Source: Polynucleobacter sp. UK-FUSCHL-C3 (GTDB taxonomy: Bacteria; Pseudomonadota; Gammaproteobacteria; Burkholderiales; Burkholderiaceae). Taken from it: a DNA stretch of 64,000 nt. The notes beneath the pieces are model-generated. The model had not been told where the DNA came from and searched no databases. It saw only the letters and a list, made by a program, of their open reading frames with translations. The number at the start of each line of letters is the position of its first letter. Position 1 is the first letter of the stretch. This document shows positions 53,831 to 60,185 of this stretch, one piece after another. The DNA lies in contig NZ_CP099959.1 in assembly GCF_040409815.1 (NCBI RefSeq), positions 992,001-1,056,000 on the forward strand, in the 5' to 3' direction. Both the position numbers and the translations under genes were made by a program.

Positions 53831-53832
53831 AT
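53804..53832. repeat. Sub-terminal repeat, left copy
   Basis: TTTTTTTGGTACA-AAGATGGTACAAAAT is nearly identical to 59981-60009. It has two GGTACA boxes and overlaps the integrase start. Confidence 0.6.
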
Positions 53833-55096
53833 GCCAAGACTTGCTAAGCCACTAACTGCAATCGAGGTTAAACGCCTTTCAAAGAAAGGTTTTCATGCTG
53901 TTGGGACTGTTGCAGGTCTTGGGTTAAGCATCAATCTCAATGGCTCTAAAAGTTGGGTTTTGAGAGCGACCTATGGTGGCTCAAGAAGAAAAATGGGGCT
54001 TGGTGGCTTCCCTGCCACTACCCTTGCACAAGCAACTGAGAAAGCAAGGCAAATCAAATCAGAGATTGAAAAAGGCTTAGACCCGATTCAAACCAAAAAA
54101 ATCAATAAAAGCAAACTAATTTCAGATAGAGCCAAATCTAAGACTTTTGAGGAGTGTGCAAGACTTTTCCTTGATAGCAGAACCTTCCATAACAAAAAGC
54201 ATGCAAAACAATGGGAATCTACTTTAAAGACATATGCATATCCAAATATTGGAAAGCTTATAGTTTCTGATATTGGCATTGAGAGTATAAAAGCCGTTTT
54301 AGACCCTATCTGGAAATCAAAAACAGAAACAGCTTCTAGGCTTCAAGGAAGGATTAAATCCATCATTGACTATGCAATAGTAAGTGGCTATAGAGAAAAA
54401 TCAAACCCAGCAATATGGGATGGTTTTCTCGATTCAATATACCAATCTCCCAAAAAGATTAAAGTCGTAAAGCACATGGATTCAATGCCTTATTCAAAGG
54501 TTTATGAATTTCTGCAGGTATTGAAAAAACATAAAACTATAAGTGCTAAAGCACTTGAATTTCTAATTTTTACAGTTGTTCGCTCAGATTCGGTTCGGTC
54601 AGCCACTTGGTCACAAATAGACCTTAATAAGGGTATCTGGACAATACCAAAGTTATTAACAAAAACTAAAAAGCGAAACCATACTGTTCCCCTCTCTAGC
54701 CATGCAATCACCCTCCTAAATAAGCTGGAACGCTTTGTAGGAACTGATTTACTGTTTCCATCGCCACAACTCAAAAAAATAAGCGACAACACAATTAGTA
54801 AGCTAATGCGTGATATGCGATTTAACAAAGAATTTAAAGGTGAAGGTGTGCCGCATGGCTTTAGGGCAACCTTTAGCACTTGGAGGCTAGAAAGAACAAA
54901 CTATACCCAAGAACTCGGAGAATTAAGTCTAATGCACGAGGTTGGAGATTCTGTATATCAAGCCTACCAAAGAAGTGATGGTCTAGAAAAACGAAGAAAA
55001 ATTATGCAAGACTGGTCAAATTTCATCAATAAGCCCTACCAAGACCTAGAAAAATATAAATCAAAAGTTATATCTCTCAAAAGGAAAGTTGCTTGA
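53831..55096 (+). CDS. P4-type tyrosine-recombinase integrase
   Basis: A 421-residue integrase from the ATG at 53831; the frame opens earlier at a TTG, but MPRLAKPLTAIEVKR is the usual start of the group. The N-terminal DUF4102 arm-binding domain is GTVAGLGLSINLNGSKSWVL and RKMGLGGFPATTLAQA. The catalytic domain has the first Arg in VVRSDSVRSATW, HGFRATFSTW (HxxR box), and the late His/Tyr region LMHEVGDSVYQAYQ with the nucleophilic Tyr. It integrates the element into the tRNA-Ser 3' end. It is adjacent to attL, i.e. distal from the tRNA. It is coupled to the next gene. Confidence 0.93.
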   Translation: MPRLAKPLTAIEVKRLSKKGFHAVGTVAGLGLSINLNGSKSWVLRATYGGSRRKMGLGGFPATTLAQATEKARQIKSEIEKGLDPIQTKKINKSKLISDRAKSKTFEECARLFLDSRTFHNKKHAKQWESTLKTYAYPNIGKLIVSDIGIESIKAVLDPIWKSKTETASRLQGRIKSIIDYAIVSGYREKSNPAIWDGFLDSIYQSPKKIKVVKHMDSMPYSKVYEFLQVLKKHKTISAKALEFLIFTVVRSDSVRSATWSQIDLNKGIWTIPKLLTKTKKRNHTVPLSSHAITLLNKLERFVGTDLLFPSPQLKKISDNTISKLMRDMRFNKEFKGEGVPHGFRATFSTWRLERTNYTQELGELSLMHEVGDSVYQAYQRSDGLEKRRKIMQDWSNFINKPYQDLEKYKSKVISLKRKVA

Positions 55097-55590
55097 TAAA
55101 ACCTAAAAAACCCTCTCCTTTGGCTGATGATGCCACCCTTAATGAATATAAAAAGGCTCAAAGTCATTACATTGAGAAAATGTTTGATACGGTAGTTCGT
55201 GAGTCAAAAGCAAAAACAACTTCAGAGGTTGTGATTTATCTCTGCGAAAAATATCACCCCGATTTCAAAATTAAACAAACAAGGGGGGCAAAAACAAAAT
55301 GGGGTGATTACCTCAAAGCAATGCTTGCAGTCGAGGTGGAATTTAGAAGGAAAGAATCAGGTTCTACAAAAAAAGCAATTCGTGACCTTATAGATGACCC
55401 AATTTGGCAAAGAATGTTCAGTAAAAGCAAAGATTCCGTTGGCTTAGCAAAGGAGATAATAAAAGATGGAAAGAAGGGAATCTACTACAAAATTGCTAGA
55501 TTTGAATACTTAGAAAGTGTAAATAAAGGGTATGCTGTATGGAGCAAAGAGGTAAAAAAGATAATTGATGAAGCATTATTTAGAAAATAA
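55093..55590 (+). CDS. Uncharacterised protein coupled to the integrase
   Basis: A 165-residue basic protein. It begins at TTG (55093-55095), whose bases overlap the integrase TGA (TTGA), with AAAAGGAAAG upstream as ribosome site, so translation by coupling is likely. Content: KPSPLADDATLNEYKKAQSH, TTSEVVIYLCEKYHPDFKIK, then WGDYLKAMLAVEVEFRRK. The pattern is all-helical and charged, with no known motif. Being coupled to an integrase it may be a DNA-binding accessory or directionality factor. That is inference. Confidence 0.65.
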   Translation: MIKPKKPSPLADDATLNEYKKAQSHYIEKMFDTVVRESKAKTTSEVVIYLCEKYHPDFKIKQTRGAKTKWGDYLKAMLAVEVEFRRKESGSTKKAIRDLIDDPIWQRMFSKSKDSVGLAKEIIKDGKKGIYYKIARFEYLESVNKGYAVWSKEVKKIIDEALFRK

Positions 55591-55650
55591 ATTTTCAAAT
55601 AAATTATTTCCTCCTAAGATGATTCTCAGTGCCATTACTGGGAGTATCAA

Positions 55651-55836
55651 TTGGACAATTTTAAGGAAATAGGCTTAATCAGACAGAAACAATTATTACC
55701 TTTAGTAGGTTTTTCTGCACCTACTTTGTGGAGAAAAGTTAAGGCTGGTTCATTTCCGCAGCCAATAAAAATTGGCGAAAAAATGACTGCATGGCGAATG
55801 GAAGAAATTCGCATATGGATGAATGGGCTGAACTAA
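55651..55836 (+). CDS. AlpA-like (excisionase/MerR-type HTH) regulator
   Basis: A 61-residue protein with TTG start (GGGAG about 6 bases upstream). The sequence IGLIRQKQLLPLVGFSAPTLWRKVKAGSFPQPIKIG is the AlpA pattern, ending WRMEEIRIWMNGL. AlpA proteins act as transcription activators of integrase/excision genes in P4-type elements. Its TAA overlaps the next gene's ATG (TAATG). Confidence 0.83.
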   Translation: MDNFKEIGLIRQKQLLPLVGFSAPTLWRKVKAGSFPQPIKIGEKMTAWRMEEIRIWMNGLN

Positions 55837-56267
55837 TGAATCCGACCAAAGAGGATTTTTCAAGATTTTTAGTTGGGCAAGGCTCATTTGATTGGGCTGT
55901 GACAATGAATCTCATGAAACGACACCCAAAATATCAAACCTACATTACTTCTGAAATATTTGAAAAGACTGGTCGCCACTACCTATCTTTGGTAAATAAA
56001 AGACTTTTTAAGCGTCAATACCGATATGGTTATATCAAGCTCAATAGCATTTTTTGCATGGAATATGGGGAGCAAAAACGCCCTCATCTTCACTTTGCAA
56101 TTGGAAGCCCGCCACAAATAAATAAGGATTCTGTACTTACTGAACTTTATAGGTCATATAAATTGATGGACTGGGTCAAGGGTGAAGTTCATATCACCCC
56201 GTATCACAGTCAAGGTTGGATTGATTACATTCTTAAAACAGGTTTTGACAACATTGCACTTCACTAG
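55836..56267 (+). CDS. Short HUH-endonuclease Rep-like protein
   Basis: A 143-residue protein. Three features match single-Tyr HUH replication initiators in order: a motif-1-like strand DWAVTMNL (residues 19-26), the HUH pair HLH in RPHLHFAIG (84-86), and a Tyr with a Lys three residues later in GWIDYILKTG (Tyr131, Lys134). It is close to AlpA, which suits a rolling-circle origin-binding function. It is shorter than most plasmid or phage Rep proteins and has no helicase part, so replication would depend on host proteins. The assignment is by motif only; a Y1 transposase is the other possibility. Confidence 0.6.
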   Translation: MNPTKEDFSRFLVGQGSFDWAVTMNLMKRHPKYQTYITSEIFEKTGRHYLSLVNKRLFKRQYRYGYIKLNSIFCMEYGEQKRPHLHFAIGSPPQINKDSVLTELYRSYKLMDWVKGEVHITPYHSQGWIDYILKTGFDNIALH

Positions 56268-56393
56268 GAGGGCTTAATTGACATGGGCTTGAGGAGTCGT
56301 GTCATGGTGTACAAAAAAGGCTCTATCAGGCTTTAATCCCTTCCCACAACCATCTCCAACACAACTAAGAACTGCACAACAAAAAGACCCGAA
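56268..56393. other. Non-coding gap after the Rep-like gene
   Basis: A TGACA/TGTCA inverted repeat (around 56278-56304) and a tandem AGGCT pair lie in this 126-base gap. It is a possible origin, but no nick site can be shown. Confidence 0.3.
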
Positions 56394-56633
56394 ATGCACA
56401 CAGATACTGAGATTCTTGAAGACTCTACCCCCCGTATAAATCTAGCAACCTCAGATGATATTCGCAGAGAGATGGCTAAGGTTTACCGAGAAACTAGGTT
56501 TAATAAAATCCTACCCAATAACGGCTCAAAGCTCGTTTATATGCTTATCAACATCCTCAAGGCATACGAAGTCACCGAAATAGAAAAACGCCTTGTAGAG
56601 CTTGAAAAAGCCCATTTAAAGGGGGATAAATGA
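56394..56633 (+). CDS. Small phage-like protein
   Basis: A 79-residue acidic helical protein. The run LATSDDIRREMAKVYRETRFNKI followed by KLVYMLINILKAYEVTEIEKRL resembles short hypothetical proteins often found upstream of phage terminase genes. I have no function for it. Its ATGA overlaps the start of the next gene. Confidence 0.6.
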   Translation: MHTDTEILEDSTPRINLATSDDIRREMAKVYRETRFNKILPNNGSKLVYMLINILKAYEVTEIEKRLVELEKAHLKGDK

Positions 56634-56827
56634 CCGCTCTATCCCGCCTTGAAAAGCTGGAGCAAAAGCTACTACCAAAAGTCAAACAGGTACATTTTGT
56701 CGGATGGGCAGATTGCGAATGGAATGAGTGTGATGGCTTAGTCAGACAGCCCAATGAATCTAAAGAGCAGTTCTTTAAGCGAGTAAGGTTAAATAACCCC
56801 GATAGACTAATTTTTTGGTGCGAATAA
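56630..56827 (+). CDS. Small phage-like protein, coupled
   Basis: A 65-residue protein starting in the ATGA overlap of the previous gene: SRLEKLEQKLLPKVKQVHFVGWADCEW then NPDRLIFWCE. It resembles small proteins of phages and satellites by pattern; no function known. One Cys in WADCEW and one near the C-terminus. Confidence 0.6.
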   Translation: MTALSRLEKLEQKLLPKVKQVHFVGWADCEWNECDGLVRQPNESKEQFFKRVRLNNPDRLIFWCE

Positions 56828-56832
56828 AAAAT

Positions 56833-57789
56833 TTAATTACTAAATTTTTTTAGAGTTGCTGAGGATGAATCATAAAAAGCCTTTAACACTTCTTCTTCTT
56901 TTCTTATTAAATCACCAAGTTTTCTCATGTAAGAGTTATATTTATTTACATCAGCATCTTGATTAAAAATAAACTGCTTTTGTTTTGAATCAAAAATCAC
57001 ACTATTGTTTAAAAATAATGGTTGTAGAAAGTTACATAACTCAACTAAAAAAGTACCAACAGATTTTTCAACTGCAACATACTCTTCAAACAGGGAGTCT
57101 ACTTTCTTAAAAGACACATCAAATGATGAAATTTCTTTTGGAAAATCTGAAGCAATTAAATAGAAAGTTTCTTTATATTTTTGCCTGAAGTCACTCACCT
57201 CTTTGTTGTATTGACCCATGAAAATAATAAAATTCTCAGCTTTTTTTCGTCTTACATTAATTTTTTCAATGGTAGAAAATGAATCAATGTCAAAAACTAA
57301 ATTCTCGTTAAGAGACTTTTCTAGCTTTATTTTTTGAATGTCCATAAAAGCATAGTAGATTTTGACTAGCTTTACAGCTTGACTTATATAGTCTTCATAA
57401 CTTTTAGCCTTTTTAAAAATTGATAAATCAATTTTTTCATTTGAGGGTTTATCAGATTTGTACGGCTCATCCAATAAAGTTGCTCTTAGTTCATTTTGAT
57501 TTTCTTGAAGTAAAGACTTTATTTCTGATAAGTTAGATTTGATTGAATAATCTTTATATAAAAAGAAAAGTGAGATGCATAGGGTTATTAAGGCAGAAAC
57601 TAAGAAAAACTTATACTTTTCGATGTCGGTTCTATTTTTGGAAAGGAAATATGCAATTCCCCAAGACCAAATGCTATATCCAAAAACTCTGCCAACATTT
57701 TCAGCACCATTTGTAGTGACAGCAGAAATAATAAAAGCCGCAAGAACAATGACATAATTAAATTTTATTGCTACAAGTTTCTGAATCAT
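56833..57789 (-). CDS. Unknown membrane protein with large soluble domain (cargo operon, gene 3)
   Basis: A 318-residue protein. Three hydrophobic stretches near the N-terminus (VIVLAAFIISAVTT; FGYSIWSWGIAYFL; FLVSALITLCISLFFLYKDY) are followed by about 235 cytosolic, charged, mostly helical residues (KSLLQENQNELRATLL; KAKSYEDYISQAVKLVKIYYAF). I recognise no domain. It is coupled to the gene upstream through a 4-base ATGA overlap at 57786-57789, so the two proteins are likely partners. AT-rich base composition suggests foreign origin. Confidence 0.6.
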   Translation of the reverse strand: MIQKLVAIKFNYVIVLAAFIISAVTTNGAENVGRVFGYSIWSWGIAYFLSKNRTDIEKYKFFLVSALITLCISLFFLYKDYSIKSNLSEIKSLLQENQNELRATLLDEPYKSDKPSNEKIDLSIFKKAKSYEDYISQAVKLVKIYYAFMDIQKIKLEKSLNENLVFDIDSFSTIEKINVRRKKAENFIIFMGQYNKEVSDFRQKYKETFYLIASDFPKEISSFDVSFKKVDSLFEEYVAVEKSVGTFLVELCNFLQPLFLNNSVIFDSKQKQFIFNQDADVNKYNSYMRKLGDLIRKEEEVLKAFYDSSSATLKKFSN

Positions 57790-58430
57790 TTCTTAAATCC
57801 TTTGTATATCCACCCTATAGCAAATCCAAAAGCATACAAACCTGTTATAACTAAAAGATAATAAAAAATTACTAAGAATGAACCTTTAATAAATTCAAAT
57901 AATGAGTCATATTTTTTAGTTTCAGCCGAAGATAAGTCATTTTTTATGTTTGTTAATCGAGTTGATGCCTCATCGCACTTTCTCTTTTTAACAAGAACAG
58001 GGTTATTTAAATTATTTCTTTGCTCCCTTAATGACACTATTTCTCGTTCATTTTGAATAACCTTTCTTTTTGTTTCAGGGTAGTACCAATAGATTGATGT
58101 TTTTAATTTTTCGTTTTCATCAGATAAAGCTACCATTCTTTTTTCTATAGATTGTCTTTTTGCTGAGGTTTCCAATAATGCTTCTGTTGCATATTTTTCA
58201 TTTAATTTACAATCAACCTCAATTTCACTCCATCTAGTCTTGGCATCTATTAAATTTTCATTAATTTTATTTACATTACTTATTCCATAAAATGGATTTG
58301 GCATAACCAAATACCAAACTATTAATGTAGGAATAAGAATAAGTATTGAAACTACAATCCAAATTCTTTGCCAACCATTAAAATTTTGAATTTCAGTCTT
58401 TGGATTTTTTAGAAAATTTTTAATATTCAT
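57786..58430 (-). CDS. Unknown two-helix membrane/coiled-coil protein (cargo operon, gene 2)
   Basis: A 214-residue protein. TM1 (IWIVVSILILIPTLIVWYLV) is followed by about 120 residues of charged coiled coil (EALLETSAKRQSIEKRMVAL; ENEKLKTSIYWYYPETKRKV; EIVSLREQRNNLNNP). TM2 (FIKGSFLVIFYYLLVITGLY) lies near the end. Both ends are probably cytosolic and the coiled coil periplasmic, or the reverse. Coupled at both ends to neighbours by 4-base overlaps. Confidence 0.6.
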   Translation of the reverse strand: MNIKNFLKNPKTEIQNFNGWQRIWIVVSILILIPTLIVWYLVMPNPFYGISNVNKINENLIDAKTRWSEIEVDCKLNEKYATEALLETSAKRQSIEKRMVALSDENEKLKTSIYWYYPETKRKVIQNEREIVSLREQRNNLNNPVLVKKRKCDEASTRLTNIKNDLSSAETKKYDSLFEFIKGSFLVIFYYLLVITGLYAFGFAIGWIYKGFKK

Positions 58431-58627
58431 TTCTTAGGCATCCTTCCGCCAGCTTTTAAACATTCGTCCAAAGTCTTATAAGGCGTAAACTTTTTGGTCT
58501 GCTCATAGTATGTCGTACTTGGAGCATGGCAGATACCAGAATTGCTCATTTTTACGGGTTTTTCCTGAGCCAATACCCCAGTAGATACGAGCAATACGGC
58601 AAGGAATGAGAAAGTTTTGCTTTTCAT
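58427..58627 (-). CDS. Small secreted two-Cys protein (cargo operon, gene 1)
   Basis: A 66-residue exported protein from the ATG at 58627. The signal peptide (FSFLAVLLVSTGVLAQ) is followed by MSNSGICHAPSTTYYEQTKKFTPY and LDECLKAGGRMPKK. The GICH...YYxxTKxFxxY...CLxxGGRxPK pattern is a short conserved module seen alone and next to nuclease-like proteins, without known function. Two Cys could form a disulfide. First gene of the leftward three-gene operon; ATGA overlap with the next. Confidence 0.65.
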   Translation of the reverse strand: MKSKTFSFLAVLLVSTGVLAQEKPVKMSNSGICHAPSTTYYEQTKKFTPYKTLDECLKAGGRMPKK

Positions 58628-58665
58628 AAGCATTAGGCTAACATATGCTGATAGGGGAAAAACTT

Positions 58666-59397
58666 ATGAAATTACTTAGCTTGCTTTTGTTAGGAACAAT
58701 CTCCTTAGTGGGTTGTGCAAACAAGCCTTTTCTTTCACAGGCTCAAGTACAGGAAGTGGCGATTACCAACCAATACAACGATGCTCTATTTTTCGCCAAT
58801 CAATGTATCGACAAATATAAAGATAATCCCGACTTCGTGACTACATACGAGGAAATTAGTGTCAGAGGATTAAATGCATCAAACAGAACTGAACTAATGT
58901 CATCCAATAAAAAACTATCAAGCAATCAAAAAAGAGTTTTTCAAAACTTTATTAAATTGCGTGATGAGTGCTCACAAGGTGTATTGAGTCGTTTAAACAG
59001 CAGCCCCTTTTACAGCCTATTTCAAAGTAAAGATACTTCACAGGGAATTATTGAGGCTAGCTTGATTGGCGACAAAATTACAATTGGTGACTTTAATGTT
59101 AAAAAAATTGAAATAATTCAAAAACTTTCAAATGATGTGGCAGTTCTTCAGCGAAATTTATCCATTCAATTTGGTCAACAACACGCTGCTGAGTGGGCGG
59201 CAGAATCGAATAGACGAGCTACCTCTGCAGCAATATGGGCAGGCGGTATGCAGGGCATGGCTAATAGTTTTGGCAATACAGCCCAGTACTTTCAAAATCA
59301 AAATCAGCAACTAATGCAGCAAAACCAGTATCGTGCACCCATAAATACAAATTGCCAACCAAATGGTGTTGGTGGATTTAATTGCACTTCAAGATAA
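58666..59397 (+). CDS. Unknown lipoprotein with Asn/Gln-rich tail
   Basis: A 243-residue lipoprotein from the ATG at 58666 (AGGGG ribosome site). The lipobox is SLVGC. The middle is helical (SSNKKLSSNQKRVFQNFIKL; KIEIIQKLSNDVAVLQRNLS). The last 50 residues are rich in Asn/Gln (NTAQYFQNQNQQLMQQNQYR), ending NTNCQPNGVGGFNCTSR with two Cys. It is divergent from the cargo operon, so the promoters share the 38-base space between them. A surface-exposure or exclusion role is a guess. Confidence 0.65.
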   Translation: MKLLSLLLLGTISLVGCANKPFLSQAQVQEVAITNQYNDALFFANQCIDKYKDNPDFVTTYEEISVRGLNASNRTELMSSNKKLSSNQKRVFQNFIKLRDECSQGVLSRLNSSPFYSLFQSKDTSQGIIEASLIGDKITIGDFNVKKIEIIQKLSNDVAVLQRNLSIQFGQQHAAEWAAESNRRATSAAIWAGGMQGMANSFGNTAQYFQNQNQQLMQQNQYRAPINTNCQPNGVGGFNCTSR

Positions 59398-59422
59398 TGC
59401 TAGATTCTGCTAGACTAGATAC

Positions 59423-59536
59423 ACATCAAGAGTTTGGCTGTCGCCAACACCAACCTGCAGGCTTTAGTAAGGTGGTAAATCGATGAGGCTCTAGGGCAAT
59501 CATTAAGCGACAACCCGCCTTTTGGTGGGTTTTTTG
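59423..59536 (+). ncRNA. Candidate structured RNA of the element, about 115 nt
   Basis: A stretch without open frame between the lipoprotein and HTH genes. A possible promoter (TTCAAG at 59388, 17 bases, TAGACT at 59411) would start it near 59423. Hairpin TTGGC/GCCAA (loop TGTC, 59434-59447), then ACC-a-ACCT / AGGTGGT (59449-59476), then a terminator. The GCGACAACC at 59507-59515 can pair with GGCTGTCGC at 59436-59444 (one mismatch), giving an alternative to the first hairpin. Its place beside an HTH gene resembles satellite immunity RNAs in outline only. Confidence 0.5.
59512..59536 (+). terminator. Intrinsic terminator
   Basis: The stem AACCCGCC / GGTGGGTT (one G.T) with a TTTT loop is followed by TTTTTT. 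Confidence 0.85.
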
Positions 59537-59606
59537 TTTTATGGGGGATTTATTCCAACTTCGCCAACCCAAGCACCTTGCTAAATTGGCTAAATCGGAG
59601 AGTGAT

Positions 59607-59936
59607 ATGAACTACCTTCAAATTAAGAAGTGGCGGAATCAAATAGAAATTAGCCAAGCAAAGGCTGCCGAACTTCTTGGAGTAGATTTAAATACCTACA
59701 TCAGCTGGGAATCAGGCGAACAGCCAATTAGCCAGTCTGTTGCCAATGCCTGCTCTAACCTCAATACTCGCTATTCAGGTACAGGCGGACAACACAAACT
59801 TCTAATCGCTAATATTGATAAATACAAGAGGGCATACAAAGTCTATTTTGGGAATGAACCAACAGGTAAACATTTAGTTCCCGCAGAGTGGCTTACAAGC
59901 GGATTTAAGGCGATAGATTTCAGCCCAGCTCTATGA
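59607..59936 (+). CDS. HTH (Xre-like) protein of the element
   Basis: A 109-residue protein from the ATG at 59607 (GAGAGTGAT upstream); a longer frame from 59541 starts inside the terminator region. The HTH reads ISQAKAAELLGVDLNTYISWESG (cro/CI-like helix pair), with a C-terminal part (YKRAYKVYFGNEPTGKHLVPAEWLTSG) of unknown fold. It probably controls element genes or the adjacent RNA. It is the last gene before the right attachment site. Confidence 0.72.
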   Translation: MNYLQIKKWRNQIEISQAKAAELLGVDLNTYISWESGEQPISQSVANACSNLNTRYSGTGGQHKLLIANIDKYKRAYKVYFGNEPTGKHLVPAEWLTSGFKAIDFSPAL

Positions 59937-59980
59937 ATCGCTAATTGCTGTTCTTAGAAAGTAACAGGTTCAAACTAGTC

Positions 59981-60009
59981 TTTTTTAGGTACACAAGATG
60001 GTACAAAAT
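59981..60009. repeat. Sub-terminal repeat, right copy
   Basis: TTTTTTaGGTACacAAGATGGTACAAAAT is the near copy of 53804-53832, ending 38 bases from the right attachment repeat. Confidence 0.6.
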
Positions 60010-60046
60010 TTAAAAAATAGATATAAGTGATTGATTTATATGGGAT

Positions 60047-60063
60047 ATTGGCGGAGACGAGAG
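60047..60063. repeat. Right attachment-site repeat (attR)
   Basis: ATTGGCGGAGACGAGAG is identical to 53673-53689 and includes the CCA end of the tRNA-Ser gene. Confidence 0.85.
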
Positions 60064-60143
60064 GATTCGAACCTCCGATCCATGTTTTAGCACAGATGCT
60101 CCCTTAGCAGGGGAGTGCCTTCGACCAGCTCGGCCACGTCTCC
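60049..60143 (-). tRNA. tRNA-Ser (anticodon GCU)
   Basis: The reverse strand reads GGAGACGTGGCCGAGCTGGT, a long extra arm typical of serine tRNA, and the anticodon loop CCCCTGCTAAGGG with anticodon GCT. The T arm is GGTTCGAATCC, and the gene ends CGTCTCCGCCA with an encoded CCA. The acceptor arms pair GGAGACG/CGTCTCC. Its 3' end is the integration target of the element to the left. Confidence 0.96.
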
Positions 60144-60185
60144 GTATTACTTCACATTGCTGCGTACTACATTACTGTCGCTATT

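Larger units (their letters stand above)
53673..60063. mobile_element. Integrated element in tRNA-Ser(GCU), about 6.4 kb, satellite-like
   Basis: The element is bounded by 17-base direct repeats, one at the 3' end of an intact tRNA-Ser. It carries a P4-type integrase inside its left end. Base composition is visibly more AT-rich than in the flanking chromosome, and gene spacing and start codons (TTG starts, 4-base overlaps) differ. Contents in order: integrase, coupled 165-residue protein, AlpA-like regulator, short HUH Rep-like protein, two small phage-like proteins, a leftward three-gene membrane/secreted operon, a lipoprotein, a structured RNA and an HTH protein. No capsid, tail, large terminase, relaxase or T4SS gene is seen. 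It resembles phage satellites or small integrative elements that borrow a helper. The helper is unknown. Confidence 0.85.

Noticed and set aside
55836-56267. IS200/IS605 TnpA transposase
   Set aside because: HUH and Tyr motifs could fit, but there are no subterminal palindromes flanking the gene, and its overlap with AlpA inside an integrated element favours a Rep role.
53673-60063. Inovirus prophage
   Set aside because: The Rep-like protein would fit, but no major coat, Zot/pI or pIII-like gene is seen.
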